Assembly (NCBI GenBank): GCA_910583985.1 | Contig: CAJTYA010000002.1 | Location: 62,001 to 126,000 of the forward strand | Direction of reading: 5' to 3' | Length of the DNA stretch: 64,000 nucleotides | From: an uncultured Alistipes sp. | GTDB taxonomy: Bacteria; Bacteroidota; Bacteroidia; Bacteroidales; Rikenellaceae | In this document: positions 1 through 7,730 of the stretch, piece after piece | Numbering within the stretch: position 1 is the first letter of the stretch | Layout: every line of letters starts with the position of its first letter | Translations under genes and position numbers: made by a program | The notes under the pieces: generated by a model | What the model was told of the DNA's origin: nothing | The model's database searches: none | What the model saw: only the letters and a program-made list of their open reading frames with translations

Positions 1-250
1 ATGAACCAACGGTAAACGGCTGAGGCGGTCCAGCCTTTTCCCGGATCGCCGGAATGCGGACGCGGGGACTTCCGGAACGTTTCGCCGACAGCCTGCCGGG
101 GCGGAACGGGCCGCCTGTGCAGACCGTCGGCTGCGGATGCCGGTTCCCGGAGGCGGCGCTTCCGGTTCCGGATGCCGGTGCATCGAAACAGGGCGCCGTT
201 GCCGTTCTCCGCTTTGCGGTTTGTCCGTTCGGCCGGAAATGCGTAATTTT

Positions 251-286
251 AAGGCGGTCCGCTTGCCGGACCGCCTTTTCGTTTTT
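251..286 (+). terminator. Rho-independent terminator ahead of the kinase/vWA operon
   Basis: A perfect 11-bp stem (AAGGCGGTCCG at 251-261 pairs with 267-277) has a 5-nt loop and a T-rich run to 286. It would stop transcription arriving from upstream of the window. The 250 bases before it show no convincing gene. The hairpin ends immediately before the chosen start of the first kinase-like gene. Confidence 0.75.
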
Positions 287-1774
287 ATGGCAGCGACGGG
301 AACTCCGCAGAAATTTCCGACCATCGGTCAGTATATCGAGGTCATGGGCAACCCGCAGGGCGTGTTCCGGACGCTGGGCGAGGTCCGGCCCCTGACGGAT
401 ATGTTCCGCGAACCGGTCTTTTCGGCCGGCAATTACTCCGTCGTGTTCAAGGTGCGTCTCCCGGACGACAAGTTCTATGCGCTGAAGTGTTATACGCGCC
501 TGCCGCTCTATGCCGGGGCGGTGTGGGATGCGCTCGGCCGCGGACGGGAGCCCTATCTTCCCGCCTGCCGTTTCCTGTCCCGCGAGGTGTATCTGTGGGA
601 TGCCGAGGGGGCGGGCGCCTATTATCCCGTGCTGTTGCGCGAATGGATCGAGGGCGAGTCGCTGGGCGGATACCTCGCCCGCCTGTGCCGGGCCGGCGAC
701 CGTGCGGCATTGGCGGAGCTGGCCGCCCGGTTCGACCGGTTGGGGCTGTGGCTGCTCCGGTCCGACTTCGCCCACGGCGATCTGAAGGCCGACAACCTGC
801 TCGTAACGCCCGAAGGCGAACTTCGGCTCATCGACTGCGATGCCGCCTATGTTCCGGCCCTTTCGGGACTTCCCGCTTCTTCGGCCGGTTCGCCCGCCTA
901 TCAGCATCCGGCCCGGCGTTCCGGTCTTTTCGACGCACGGATCGACGATTATCCCGTCGCTCTGATCAGCTTCAGTCTCCATGCCCTGAGCCGCGACCCG
1001 TCGTTGTTGCGTTACAGCGACGGGGAGACGATCTTTCTCGACGCTTCGGAGGTGCAGCGGGGATGCAGCGAACCTTATGCCTCGGTCATGGAACGCTGGG
1101 CGGCGGAGGGAGAGCCCGCGCTGTATGCGTTAGGAAAGGCGCTCCGGACCTCTGTCCCGGCGCTGGACGACCTGCCCGATCTGCTTCGGGGACTTTCCTC
1201 GGACCGGAGCGCGGGGTTGCCCGACGGGCTGACCGTCATCGACGACGAAGACCCTCGCTGTGCCGTTGTGGCGCTGGGCGGGCTCTTCGGTTTCGCCGAT
1301 CTGGTGGGCCGGCGGATGTCGATCGCTCCCGTCTACGGCGATGCGCGTCCGTTTCGCGAGGGACTGGCCGCGGTTCGGCTGGAGGGACGGTGCATGATGA
1401 TCGACCGGGCGGGGCGCTGTGTCGTCGATTGCGGTCGTTACCGTTGCGCGGAGTCATTCCGAGACGGTCGTGCGCTGGTCTGCCGCAACGGACTCTACGG
1501 TTTTATCGACCGGCGGGGCGAGGAGGCGATTGCTCCCCGCTACGAAAGCGCGACGGGTTTTCGGGAGGGCCTGGCTGTCGTGCGCATGAACGGCAAATAC
1601 GGTTATATCGACACCGAAGGACGGGAGGTCGTCGAACCCGTATTCGACTATGCCGGACGGTTTTCGGGCGGCCGGGCGGAGGTCGAAAAGGACGGCGTTC
1701 GTTTTTTTCTGGAGAAAACCGTCTTTGTAAATACGCCGTTTCGGCTAAAAATTATTATCTTTGGGCTGTGTTAA
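287..1774 (+). CDS. Protein kinase-like domain fused to C-terminal WG repeats
   Basis: The product is about 495 aa. The N-terminal half has a protein-kinase fold: a beta3-type lysine in YALKCY (K67), a catalytic loop HGDLKADN at 163-170, and LIDCDAA near 181-187 in the metal-binding (DFG-equivalent) position, so the key catalytic residues are kept. The C-terminal third (about 325-480) has WG-type repeats such as YGFIDRRGEEAIAPRY and YGYIDTEGREVVEPVF. The start at 287 aligns best with the N-terminus of the paralogue two genes downstream; in-frame ATG 344 is the alternative. The last ~18 residues are AT-rich and do not fit the repeats. The vWA gene follows 84 bp later, so the kinase probably acts with it. 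Substrate unknown; activity is inferred from motifs. Confidence 0.8.
   Translation: MAATGTPQKFPTIGQYIEVMGNPQGVFRTLGEVRPLTDMFREPVFSAGNYSVVFKVRLPDDKFYALKCYTRLPLYAGAVWDALGRGREPYLPACRFLSREVYLWDAEGAGAYYPVLLREWIEGESLGGYLARLCRAGDRAALAELAARFDRLGLWLLRSDFAHGDLKADNLLVTPEGELRLIDCDAAYVPALSGLPASSAGSPAYQHPARRSGLFDARIDDYPVALISFSLHALSRDPSLLRYSDGETIFLDASEVQRGCSEPYASVMERWAAEGEPALYALGKALRTSVPALDDLPDLLRGLSSDRSAGLPDGLTVIDDEDPRCAVVALGGLFGFADLVGRRMSIAPVYGDARPFREGLAAVRLEGRCMMIDRAGRCVVDCGRYRCAESFRDGRALVCRNGLYGFIDRRGEEAIAPRYESATGFREGLAVVRMNGKYGYIDTEGREVVEPVFDYAGRFSGGRAEVEKDGVRFFLEKTVFVNTPFRLKIIIFGLC
1756..1763 (+). promoter_or_regulatory. Possible -7 element for the vWA gene
   Basis: TATCTTTG matches the Bacteroidota -7 consensus TAnnTTTG and lies inside the last codons of the kinase gene, about 95 bp before the vWA start. 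No TTTG sits at the usual 19-21 bp spacing; the nearest, at 1724-1727, is 28 bp away. It may give the vWA and pseudokinase genes their own transcript. Confidence 0.3.
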
Positions 1775-1858
1775 GCACGTGACGGTTGTCTGGAGTGGGT
1801 TTCTCCCGATTTTTTTATAAATAGGGCTCCGGTTGTTCACGTGTAAATTGTTTTGTTT

Positions 1859-2716
1859 ATGTATGAAGCCCGAATCAGCCGGAGTCATCCGGCGGCCTTT
1901 ATCATTCTGATCGATCAATCCGGTTCGATGCAGGAACCGACGCTGTTCCTGAACCGCAAGATGGCGAAGTCGGAAGCCGTGGCGCTGACGGTCAACATGC
2001 TGGTCTCGGAGTTGCTCAGCCGCAGCAAGCGCGAGGACGGGTACCGCAACTATTTCGACATCGCCGTATTGGGGTATCACGGCGAACAGGTACAATCGCT
2101 GTGGAGCGATTCCTCCAAAATATTCATGAAGCCCGGCGAGCTGGTCGGAGCCGAACTGGAAAGGATTCCCGTGGAGATGGAGCGTCGTCTGCCCGACGGC
2201 AGGACCGTCGTCTCGGTCGTCAACCAGAAGATATGGGTCCGTCCCTACGCCGGCGGCCGTACCCCGATGTTCTCGGCCCTTACGGAGTGTTACCGTCTCT
2301 GCGAGCAGTGGTGCGCCTGCAAGGCGCATCGTCAGAGCTATCCCCCTACGATATTCAATATCACCGACGGAGAGTCGTCCGACGGCGACGACCGCCAGTT
2401 GGAACAGATCGCCGCGAGCATCCGCCGGTTGGGTACCGAGGACGGACAGGCGCTGCTCATCAATATCCATATTTCGTCCGATACGACAGAGCGCCCCGTG
2501 CTTTTCGCCGCATCGGAGAGCGAACTGCCCGACCAGCGTTATGCGCGGCTGCTGTACAGAATGTCCAGCCAGATGCCGTCGGTCTACGACGAGAGCATCA
2601 TGCTGCTCAAGGGTACGGCGCAGGGACCTTTCAGGGGGATCAGTTACAACGCGGGGATGACCGATCTCGTCGGCATGATGAGCATCGGAACGGTTAGCGT
2701 GAATTTATTGTTTTAG
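1859..2716 (+). CDS. von Willebrand factor A (TerY-like) domain protein
   Basis: The 285-aa product is almost entirely one vWA domain. The MIDAS metal-site motif DQSGSM starts at D19, and later motifs GGRTPMF and NITDGESSDGDD occupy the expected positions for the remaining metal ligands. There is no signal peptide or membrane segment, so it is probably cytoplasmic. ATG 1859 is chosen over the in-frame TTG 1853. Single-domain vWA proteins of this type occur with kinases and phosphatases in TerY-P type modules. Here it lies between a kinase-like and a pseudokinase-like gene, with the latter only 17 bp downstream. A scaffold or metal-dependent adaptor role for the two flanking proteins is inferred. 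Confidence 0.85.
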   Translation: MYEARISRSHPAAFIILIDQSGSMQEPTLFLNRKMAKSEAVALTVNMLVSELLSRSKREDGYRNYFDIAVLGYHGEQVQSLWSDSSKIFMKPGELVGAELERIPVEMERRLPDGRTVVSVVNQKIWVRPYAGGRTPMFSALTECYRLCEQWCACKAHRQSYPPTIFNITDGESSDGDDRQLEQIAASIRRLGTEDGQALLINIHISSDTTERPVLFAASESELPDQRYARLLYRMSSQMPSVYDESIMLLKGTAQGPFRGISYNAGMTDLVGMMSIGTVSVNLLF

Positions 2717-2733
2717 GAGAGAAATACAGAACG

Positions 2734-4221
2734 ATGGCATTGGCTATACACAATTTGCTGGAAACGGTTTGCAATCCCGCCGGGCGTTTCAAAATGTTGG
2801 ACGGAATCGAGGTCGCGCGGGACGAATTCGACGATCCTGTCTTTTCCGTGACCGGAAAGACCACGTGCTTCCCGGTACGTTGGGGTGACAAGAGCTATGT
2901 GCTCAAATGTTTCGTCCGTTCCCAGCAGGATTCGAAAATGGTGTTCCGGCAGATCGCCGAATATCTGGAGCGGGTCACCTCCCCGTTTCTGGTCGACTAT
3001 GTCTATCTGAGCGAAGAGATGCTCGTTTTCAACGACAACGGCGAATCCTACTACACCGATGTCATCCTGATGGAATATCCCGAAAGGACGAAAACCCTCG
3101 ACGAATTCATGGACGAGGCCTGCGAGCGCAACGACATTCCTACGCTCACGCGCCTGTTGCAGGAGTTCTGCCGCATGGCCGTCTGGATCATCAACGACGG
3201 CATCGTCCACGGAGCCATTCGCGCGAGCAACATTCTCGTGGCCGAGGACTGTTCGATGCGTTTGATCAATTACGAGTCGATGCGGGTTCCGCCGATGGGT
3301 TCCACGCGGCCTACCGTCATCGACAACGACAATATCGTCGTGGCCAACCTCGCCTTGGGGTTGAAGGCTGTGCTGTCGGACCCCTCGCTGTTCCATGTGC
3401 TGAAGGGCGATTCGATGTTCCGGCTTCCCATCGTGCGCTCGTCCTTGCTGCCGATGTTCTCCGAGGCGGCCGAAAAGGCGGGTTGCGCGCCGATGAAGGC
3501 GCTCGTCGAGATGCTCGCCACCTGCAACCATACGCTGCACAGCCGGAGCGAGCTTTCCGAAGTGCTCGAAGCCCTGAGCGTCGATACGACGGCCGTCGAT
3601 GTCGATTCGGTCCGACTGACGCTGGACGAGAAAAAAGAGGAACCCTCCGTTCCTGCCGCATCCGCGCCGGATCGGCTCCTGCCCCGGAACGACCTCGGCA
3701 AGGCCTATTCGTGGGTCGGTACGATGTGCGAGTCGATGATCTGCGTCCAGAAGAACGAGCTGTGGGGATATGTCAACAGCGAAGGCGAGGAGGTGATTCC
3801 GCTGAAATACAAGTGGGCCGGCGATTTCGACGAAGGCCGGGCCGCCGTGATCGAGACCGACGCCGAGACGTATGCGCTGATCGACAAGACGGGGCGGGAG
3901 ATTCTGCCTCCGATCTACGAACTGGTGGAATGGGACGGTGCGCACGGCGTAGCCAAAGTTTCCTACGAGGGGCTGTTCGGACTTTACGACCGAAACGGCA
4001 AGGAGATCGTCCCGTTGATTTACGATTGGATGGGCGAAACGGCCAACGAGCTGATTCTGGTGCGTTCTACGGACGGTCGTTGCGGGTACATCCGTCATAA
4101 CGGTGAGGTGGCCATTCCCATCGAATGGGACGACGCCTATGATTTCGAGGACGGACACGCACTGGTGTTCAAAAACGGCGATTCGTTCGAAATCGACGTG
4201 CGGGGACATCGGGTGGCCTGA
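2734..4221 (+). CDS. Pseudokinase-like domain with C-terminal WG repeats
   Basis: The 495-aa protein is a paralogue of the gene at 287-1774, with the same length and layout (shared LKCF/LKCY, PVF and LSDPSL-type blocks). The catalytic loop reads HGAIRASN (159-166) instead of HGDLKADN: the catalytic Asp is Ala161 and the Lys is Arg163. The metal-binding LIDCDA is LINYES (177-182), so the second Asp is also lost. K58 is kept. The domain is probably catalytically dead and may bind or regulate its partner. WG repeats fill about 325-495 (for example LWGYVNSEGEEVIPLKY). An AGGAGA ribosome-binding site (2715-2720) overlaps the vWA stop, showing co-transcription with that gene. Confidence 0.82.
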   Translation: MALAIHNLLETVCNPAGRFKMLDGIEVARDEFDDPVFSVTGKTTCFPVRWGDKSYVLKCFVRSQQDSKMVFRQIAEYLERVTSPFLVDYVYLSEEMLVFNDNGESYYTDVILMEYPERTKTLDEFMDEACERNDIPTLTRLLQEFCRMAVWIINDGIVHGAIRASNILVAEDCSMRLINYESMRVPPMGSTRPTVIDNDNIVVANLALGLKAVLSDPSLFHVLKGDSMFRLPIVRSSLLPMFSEAAEKAGCAPMKALVEMLATCNHTLHSRSELSEVLEALSVDTTAVDVDSVRLTLDEKKEEPSVPAASAPDRLLPRNDLGKAYSWVGTMCESMICVQKNELWGYVNSEGEEVIPLKYKWAGDFDEGRAAVIETDAETYALIDKTGREILPPIYELVEWDGAHGVAKVSYEGLFGLYDRNGKEIVPLIYDWMGETANELILVRSTDGRCGYIRHNGEVAIPIEWDDAYDFEDGHALVFKNGDSFEIDVRGHRVA

Positions 4222-4422
4222 CGGCGGACGGCGTTTCGGAGGACCCGGACGGCCGAAACGAAGCCGGGCCTACGGTACGTCGCGCGGCGAAGAAACCTCC
4301 TCTGTGGCCGGAAAAATGCGGCAGGCGGCAGAATCGGCCGCGCCGGGGAACGGTTTTTGCCGGTATGAAGAACGAACACGATGCCGGAATATCTTTCGGT
4401 GTCGGAACCGAATACGAACCGG

Positions 4423-4458
4423 AAGGGAGGTCGCCCGATTGTGCGGCCTCCCTTTTTT
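4423..4458 (+). terminator. Terminator of the kinase/vWA/pseudokinase operon
   Basis: GGGAGGTCGC (4425-4434) pairs with GCGGCCTCCC (4443-4452), including one G-T pair, and is followed by six Ts. It lies about 200 bp past the pseudokinase stop and closes the three-gene unit. The 200 bp between stop and hairpin hold no evident gene. Confidence 0.7.
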
Positions 4459-5024
4459 CGGTCGAAATTCTGCGGCGCGGTCGTATTTTCCGGTCCGCGC
4501 TCCGTCCGTGTCGGATGTTCCGGATCGTATTTCCGTTGTTTCCCGAACGGTCGTCGGGCGACTCGTGAGGGCTGCATGCGACGGTGGTTCGGCGGTTAGC
4601 CGTTTTTTCGTGCGTACATCGAAAGATACCGTCGTGCCTGCGTCGATGCGTCACGTTTTTTGGGGGACGTTCGGAGTGTGTTGTTTGCGAAACACGTTCC
4701 GCTCTCTTCCGTTCCGGACGAACTGAACCGGCGTGGTCTGGCTCGACACGTCCGTCGGACGCGCGGATTGTCCCTCGCCTGAGGGGATTATCCTCCGCGA
4801 GTAGCACCAGAGCTCCGAAGCCGGTGCTGCGGCCTTTTCGTGCGCCTTTCTGCGTCGGGCGGACATTCTGCCTGCCGCCGGGTTCCCCGAAACGCTTCGT
4901 GCCCGTCGGCGGCCCGGCCCGGTTTTCTTCGAGGGCGTAGATGTCCGTGCGCCCGTTATATACGAATCCTGCGGCGTGTTCCCGAAGCGGGATCACGCCG
5001 GGGCGGCAGCCCGGAGACCGCCGC
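4459..5024. other. Gene-free stretch between convergent units
   Basis: About 570 bp of GC-rich sequence lies between the operon terminator and the end of wecB. Open frames on both strands have arginine/proline-rich products typical of GC-rich noncoding DNA. I see no RNA gene, promoter or clear terminator for wecB. Confidence 0.5.
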
Positions 5025-6182
5025 TCACTGTTCGTTGAGGAAGAAGTCCACGATTCGTCGGCAGGCCGCTCCGTCGCCGTAGGGGTTGGCGGCCCGGCTC
5101 ATTTTTTCGTAGTGCCCGGCGTCGTCCAGCAGTTCCGACACCTCCGAGACGATCCGTTCGCCGTCGGTCCCCACGAGCCGGACCGTGCCGGCGCTCACGG
5201 CTTCGGGCCGTTCGGTCGTGGAACGCATCACCAATACGGGCTTGCCCAGTCCCGGCGCCTCTTCCTGTATGCCGCCGCTGTCGGTCAGCACGATCGTGCT
5301 GTGTTTCATCGTGTAGACGAACGGCAGGTATTCGAGCGGTTCGATCAGAAACAGGTTCGGCCTTCCCTCCCCGCCGAATACCTCGCGGATCGGTCGGCGG
5401 ACGTTCGGATTGAGGTGCATCGGGTAGACGAAATCCGTGTCAGGGTATTTTTCGGTCAATGTCCGGATCGCCGTGCAGATACGGACGAATCCTTCGCCGA
5501 AGTTTTCGCGCCGGTGGCCCGTAATCAGTACGAGCCGCCGTCCGTCTCCGGTCGTCCGGGCAGGGTCGTAGCCCGCCTCTTCGAGCGTCCGGACGATCCC
5601 GTCGCGCAGGGCAGCGTCTTTCTCGATGCGGCCCGCCACGTCGAGCAGCGCGTCGATCACCGTGTTGCCCGTCACGAGAACGTTCTGTTCGGATATGCCT
5701 TCGGCGAGCAGATTTTCCCTCGCCAGCGGTGTCGGAGCGAAATGGTACGAGGCGATGCGGCCCGTGATGCGGCGGTTCATCTCCTCCGGCCACGGATTGT
5801 AGACGTCTCCCGTCCGCAGTCCCGCTTCGACGTGTCCGACCGGAATCCGGCGGTAGAAGGCGGCCAGTGCCGCCGCCGTCGACGTCGTCGTGTCGCCGTG
5901 CACCAGCACCACGTCGGGCCGGGCCTCGTCCAGCACCTCTCTCATGCCGGTCAGCACCCTCGCCGTCACGTCGTAGAGGTCCTGCCCCTGCTTCATGATG
6001 TCGAGGTCGAAGTCGGGATGCAGGTCGAACAGGTGCAATACCTGATCCAACATCTGCCGGTGTTGTCCGGTCACGCAGACCAGCGTGCGGAAACGGTCGG
6101 GGTGTTTGCGGAACTCCGCCACCAACGGGGCCATCTTGATGGCCTCCGGACGGGTTCCGAATACGAGCATGATGGTTTTCAT
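5025..6182 (-). CDS. wecB: UDP-N-acetylglucosamine 2-epimerase (non-hydrolysing)
   Basis: The enzyme interconverts UDP-GlcNAc and UDP-ManNAc in the cytoplasm. The 385-aa product has the family start (FGTRPEAIKMAPL), the VHGDTTTS block, HVEAGLRTGD, PWPEEMNRR, TGHRRENFG and the C-terminal TDSGGIQEEAP UDP-binding motif, and its length is normal. It follows wecC by 9 bp, so the two are one operon. The next enzyme, WecC, oxidises the product to UDP-ManNAcA. Together they supply a precursor for capsule, O-antigen-like or other surface glycan. No glycosyltransferase lies beside them. Confidence 0.96.
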   Translation of the reverse strand: MKTIMLVFGTRPEAIKMAPLVAEFRKHPDRFRTLVCVTGQHRQMLDQVLHLFDLHPDFDLDIMKQGQDLYDVTARVLTGMREVLDEARPDVVLVHGDTTTSTAAALAAFYRRIPVGHVEAGLRTGDVYNPWPEEMNRRITGRIASYHFAPTPLARENLLAEGISEQNVLVTGNTVIDALLDVAGRIEKDAALRDGIVRTLEEAGYDPARTTGDGRRLVLITGHRRENFGEGFVRICTAIRTLTEKYPDTDFVYPMHLNPNVRRPIREVFGGEGRPNLFLIEPLEYLPFVYTMKHSTIVLTDSGGIQEEAPGLGKPVLVMRSTTERPEAVSAGTVRLVGTDGERIVSEVSELLDDAGHYEKMSRAANPYGDGAACRRIVDFFLNEQ

Positions 6183-6191
6183 ACGGAAAGT

Positions 6192-7397
6192 TTAGCGTTT
6201 GAAAATGCCGCAGAAGTCCAGTATTGCGGCATCCGTGCGGCGGGTCAGCGTTTTGAATTCCTTGTGCGCGACTAAAAAAGCCGCGATGTCCGCCCTGCGG
6301 TAGGCTTCGCGATAGTCGGTCAGCTTGAAAACGGGGTGTTCCGCGACATTGGGTTCGACGATCATATAGTCGGCGTCCTCGCCCTCCATCACTTTTGAGA
6401 CGATGTACTTGGCAGGACTTTCGCGCAGGTCGTCGATGTCGGGCTTGAAGGCCAGTCCCATGAGCGCCACACGCGGCGGACGTCCTTCGCGGACCTTGAA
6501 GTCGCGGATGGCCTTTTTGACACGGTCGGCGCACCAGAAGGCCTTGTAGTTGTTGATTTCGCGCGATTTGGCGATCAGTTGCGATTCGACCGGGAAGTCG
6601 GCCGTGATGAAATAGGGGTCCACCGCGATGCAGTGGCCGCCCACGCCGCTGCCGGGGTTGAGAATGTGGACGCGGGGATGCTTGTTGGCCAGTTCGATGA
6701 GCTCCCAGACGTCGATGCCCGCCTTGTCGCAGATGAGCGAGAGTTCGTTGGCGAAGGCGATCTGTACGTCGCGCGACGAATTTTCGGTCAGCTTGCACAT
6801 TTCGGCCGTTTTGGCGTTCGTCGCATGCAGGGCCCCTTCGACGAATCGGGCGTAGAACGACACGGCCCGTCGTGTCGAGGCTTCGTCGATGCCCCCGATC
6901 ACTCGGTCGTTGTGCACCAGTTCGTGCAGCACGTTGCCGGGCAGCACGCGTTCGGGGCAATAGGCGACCGCCACGGCTCCCCGGAGTTCGGGCCTCAGTT
7001 CGAAAATGAGCCGCGCCATCCGCTCGGTCGTACCCACCGGCGAGGTGGATTCGATAACGAACAGGTCGTCCTCTTTGAGCAGCGGCGCCACCGACCGCGT
7101 CGCGGCCTCCACGTACGAAATGTCGGGTTCGTGGTTGCCTTTGAACGGCGTGGGCACGACTACGACGTACACGTCGCCCGGTACGGGCTCGACCGATGCG
7201 CGGAGGTTGCCGCTCGCGACCGCCTGCCGCACGACTTCGCGCAGCCCCGGTTCGACGATATGGATTTCGCCCCGGTTGACCGTGTCCACCACACGGGGGT
7301 CGATGTCGACTCCCGTCACCCGCAGCCCGCGTCCTGCGGCCACGGCGGCCGTCGGCAGGCCGATGTAGCCCAGCCCTAGAAAAACCGTATTTTCCAT
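6192..7397 (-). CDS. wecC: UDP-N-acetyl-D-mannosamine dehydrogenase
   Basis: This NAD-dependent four-electron oxidation turns UDP-ManNAc into UDP-ManNAcA. The 401-aa product begins with a Rossmann motif (GLGYIGLP), has the conserved ESTSPVGTT and the YCPERVLPG signature of the WecC branch, and carries the active-site cysteine in GVGGHCIAVDPYF. A C-terminal UDP-sugar-binding domain with GLAFKPDIDDLRESP follows. It is the first gene of the wecC-wecB pair. A partial -7 sequence (TACCTTTA on the minus strand, 7459-7466) lies upstream, with no convincing -33. Confidence 0.96.
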   Translation of the reverse strand: MENTVFLGLGYIGLPTAAVAAGRGLRVTGVDIDPRVVDTVNRGEIHIVEPGLREVVRQAVASGNLRASVEPVPGDVYVVVVPTPFKGNHEPDISYVEAATRSVAPLLKEDDLFVIESTSPVGTTERMARLIFELRPELRGAVAVAYCPERVLPGNVLHELVHNDRVIGGIDEASTRRAVSFYARFVEGALHATNAKTAEMCKLTENSSRDVQIAFANELSLICDKAGIDVWELIELANKHPRVHILNPGSGVGGHCIAVDPYFITADFPVESQLIAKSREINNYKAFWCADRVKKAIRDFKVREGRPPRVALMGLAFKPDIDDLRESPAKYIVSKVMEGEDADYMIVEPNVAEHPVFKLTDYREAYRRADIAAFLVAHKEFKTLTRRTDAAILDFCGIFKR

Positions 7398-7614
7398 GCT
7401 CGATGTTCGTTTGCCCGCCGCGGCGGGCCGGATGTCGTTCCGGTTCCGCCCGGCGCGATAAAGGTACGAATTTTTTCGTTAGCAGGGCATTCCGGCTCTC
7501 CGTTTCGCTCGTCGTTTCCCTCCCGGCGGCTTTTTCCCCGCGAGAACGCTCCTGCGGAGGTGCTTGCCCCCGGATCTGCCGTCCGGATCGGATAGAGGGC
7601 CGGTGTCAGGGAAG

Positions 7615-7645
7615 TTGCGTTTCCCGATTATTTTTCCTATTTTTG
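7615..7645 (+). promoter_or_regulatory. Bacteroidota-type promoter for the propeller lipoprotein gene
   Basis: TATTTTTG (7638-7645) matches TAnnTTTG, and GTTG ending at 7617 lies 20 bp upstream in the -33 position. It points to the lipoprotein gene starting at 7731. The remainder of the 7398-7730 gap, which is the divergent region with wecC, has nothing else evident. Confidence 0.6.
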
Positions 7646-7730
7646 GTGAATCGTCGCGGCGTACCGCCGTCGCGGTCGTCGCGTTCTTTCGATGAAACCC
7701 CAATTATTCACTCAAAATCAAATCCTTGTT

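Noticed and set aside
4169..4996. 275-codon minus-strand open frame after the pseudokinase gene
   Set aside because: It overlaps the pseudokinase 3' end and the operon terminator; its product is Arg/Ser/Pro-rich without motifs.
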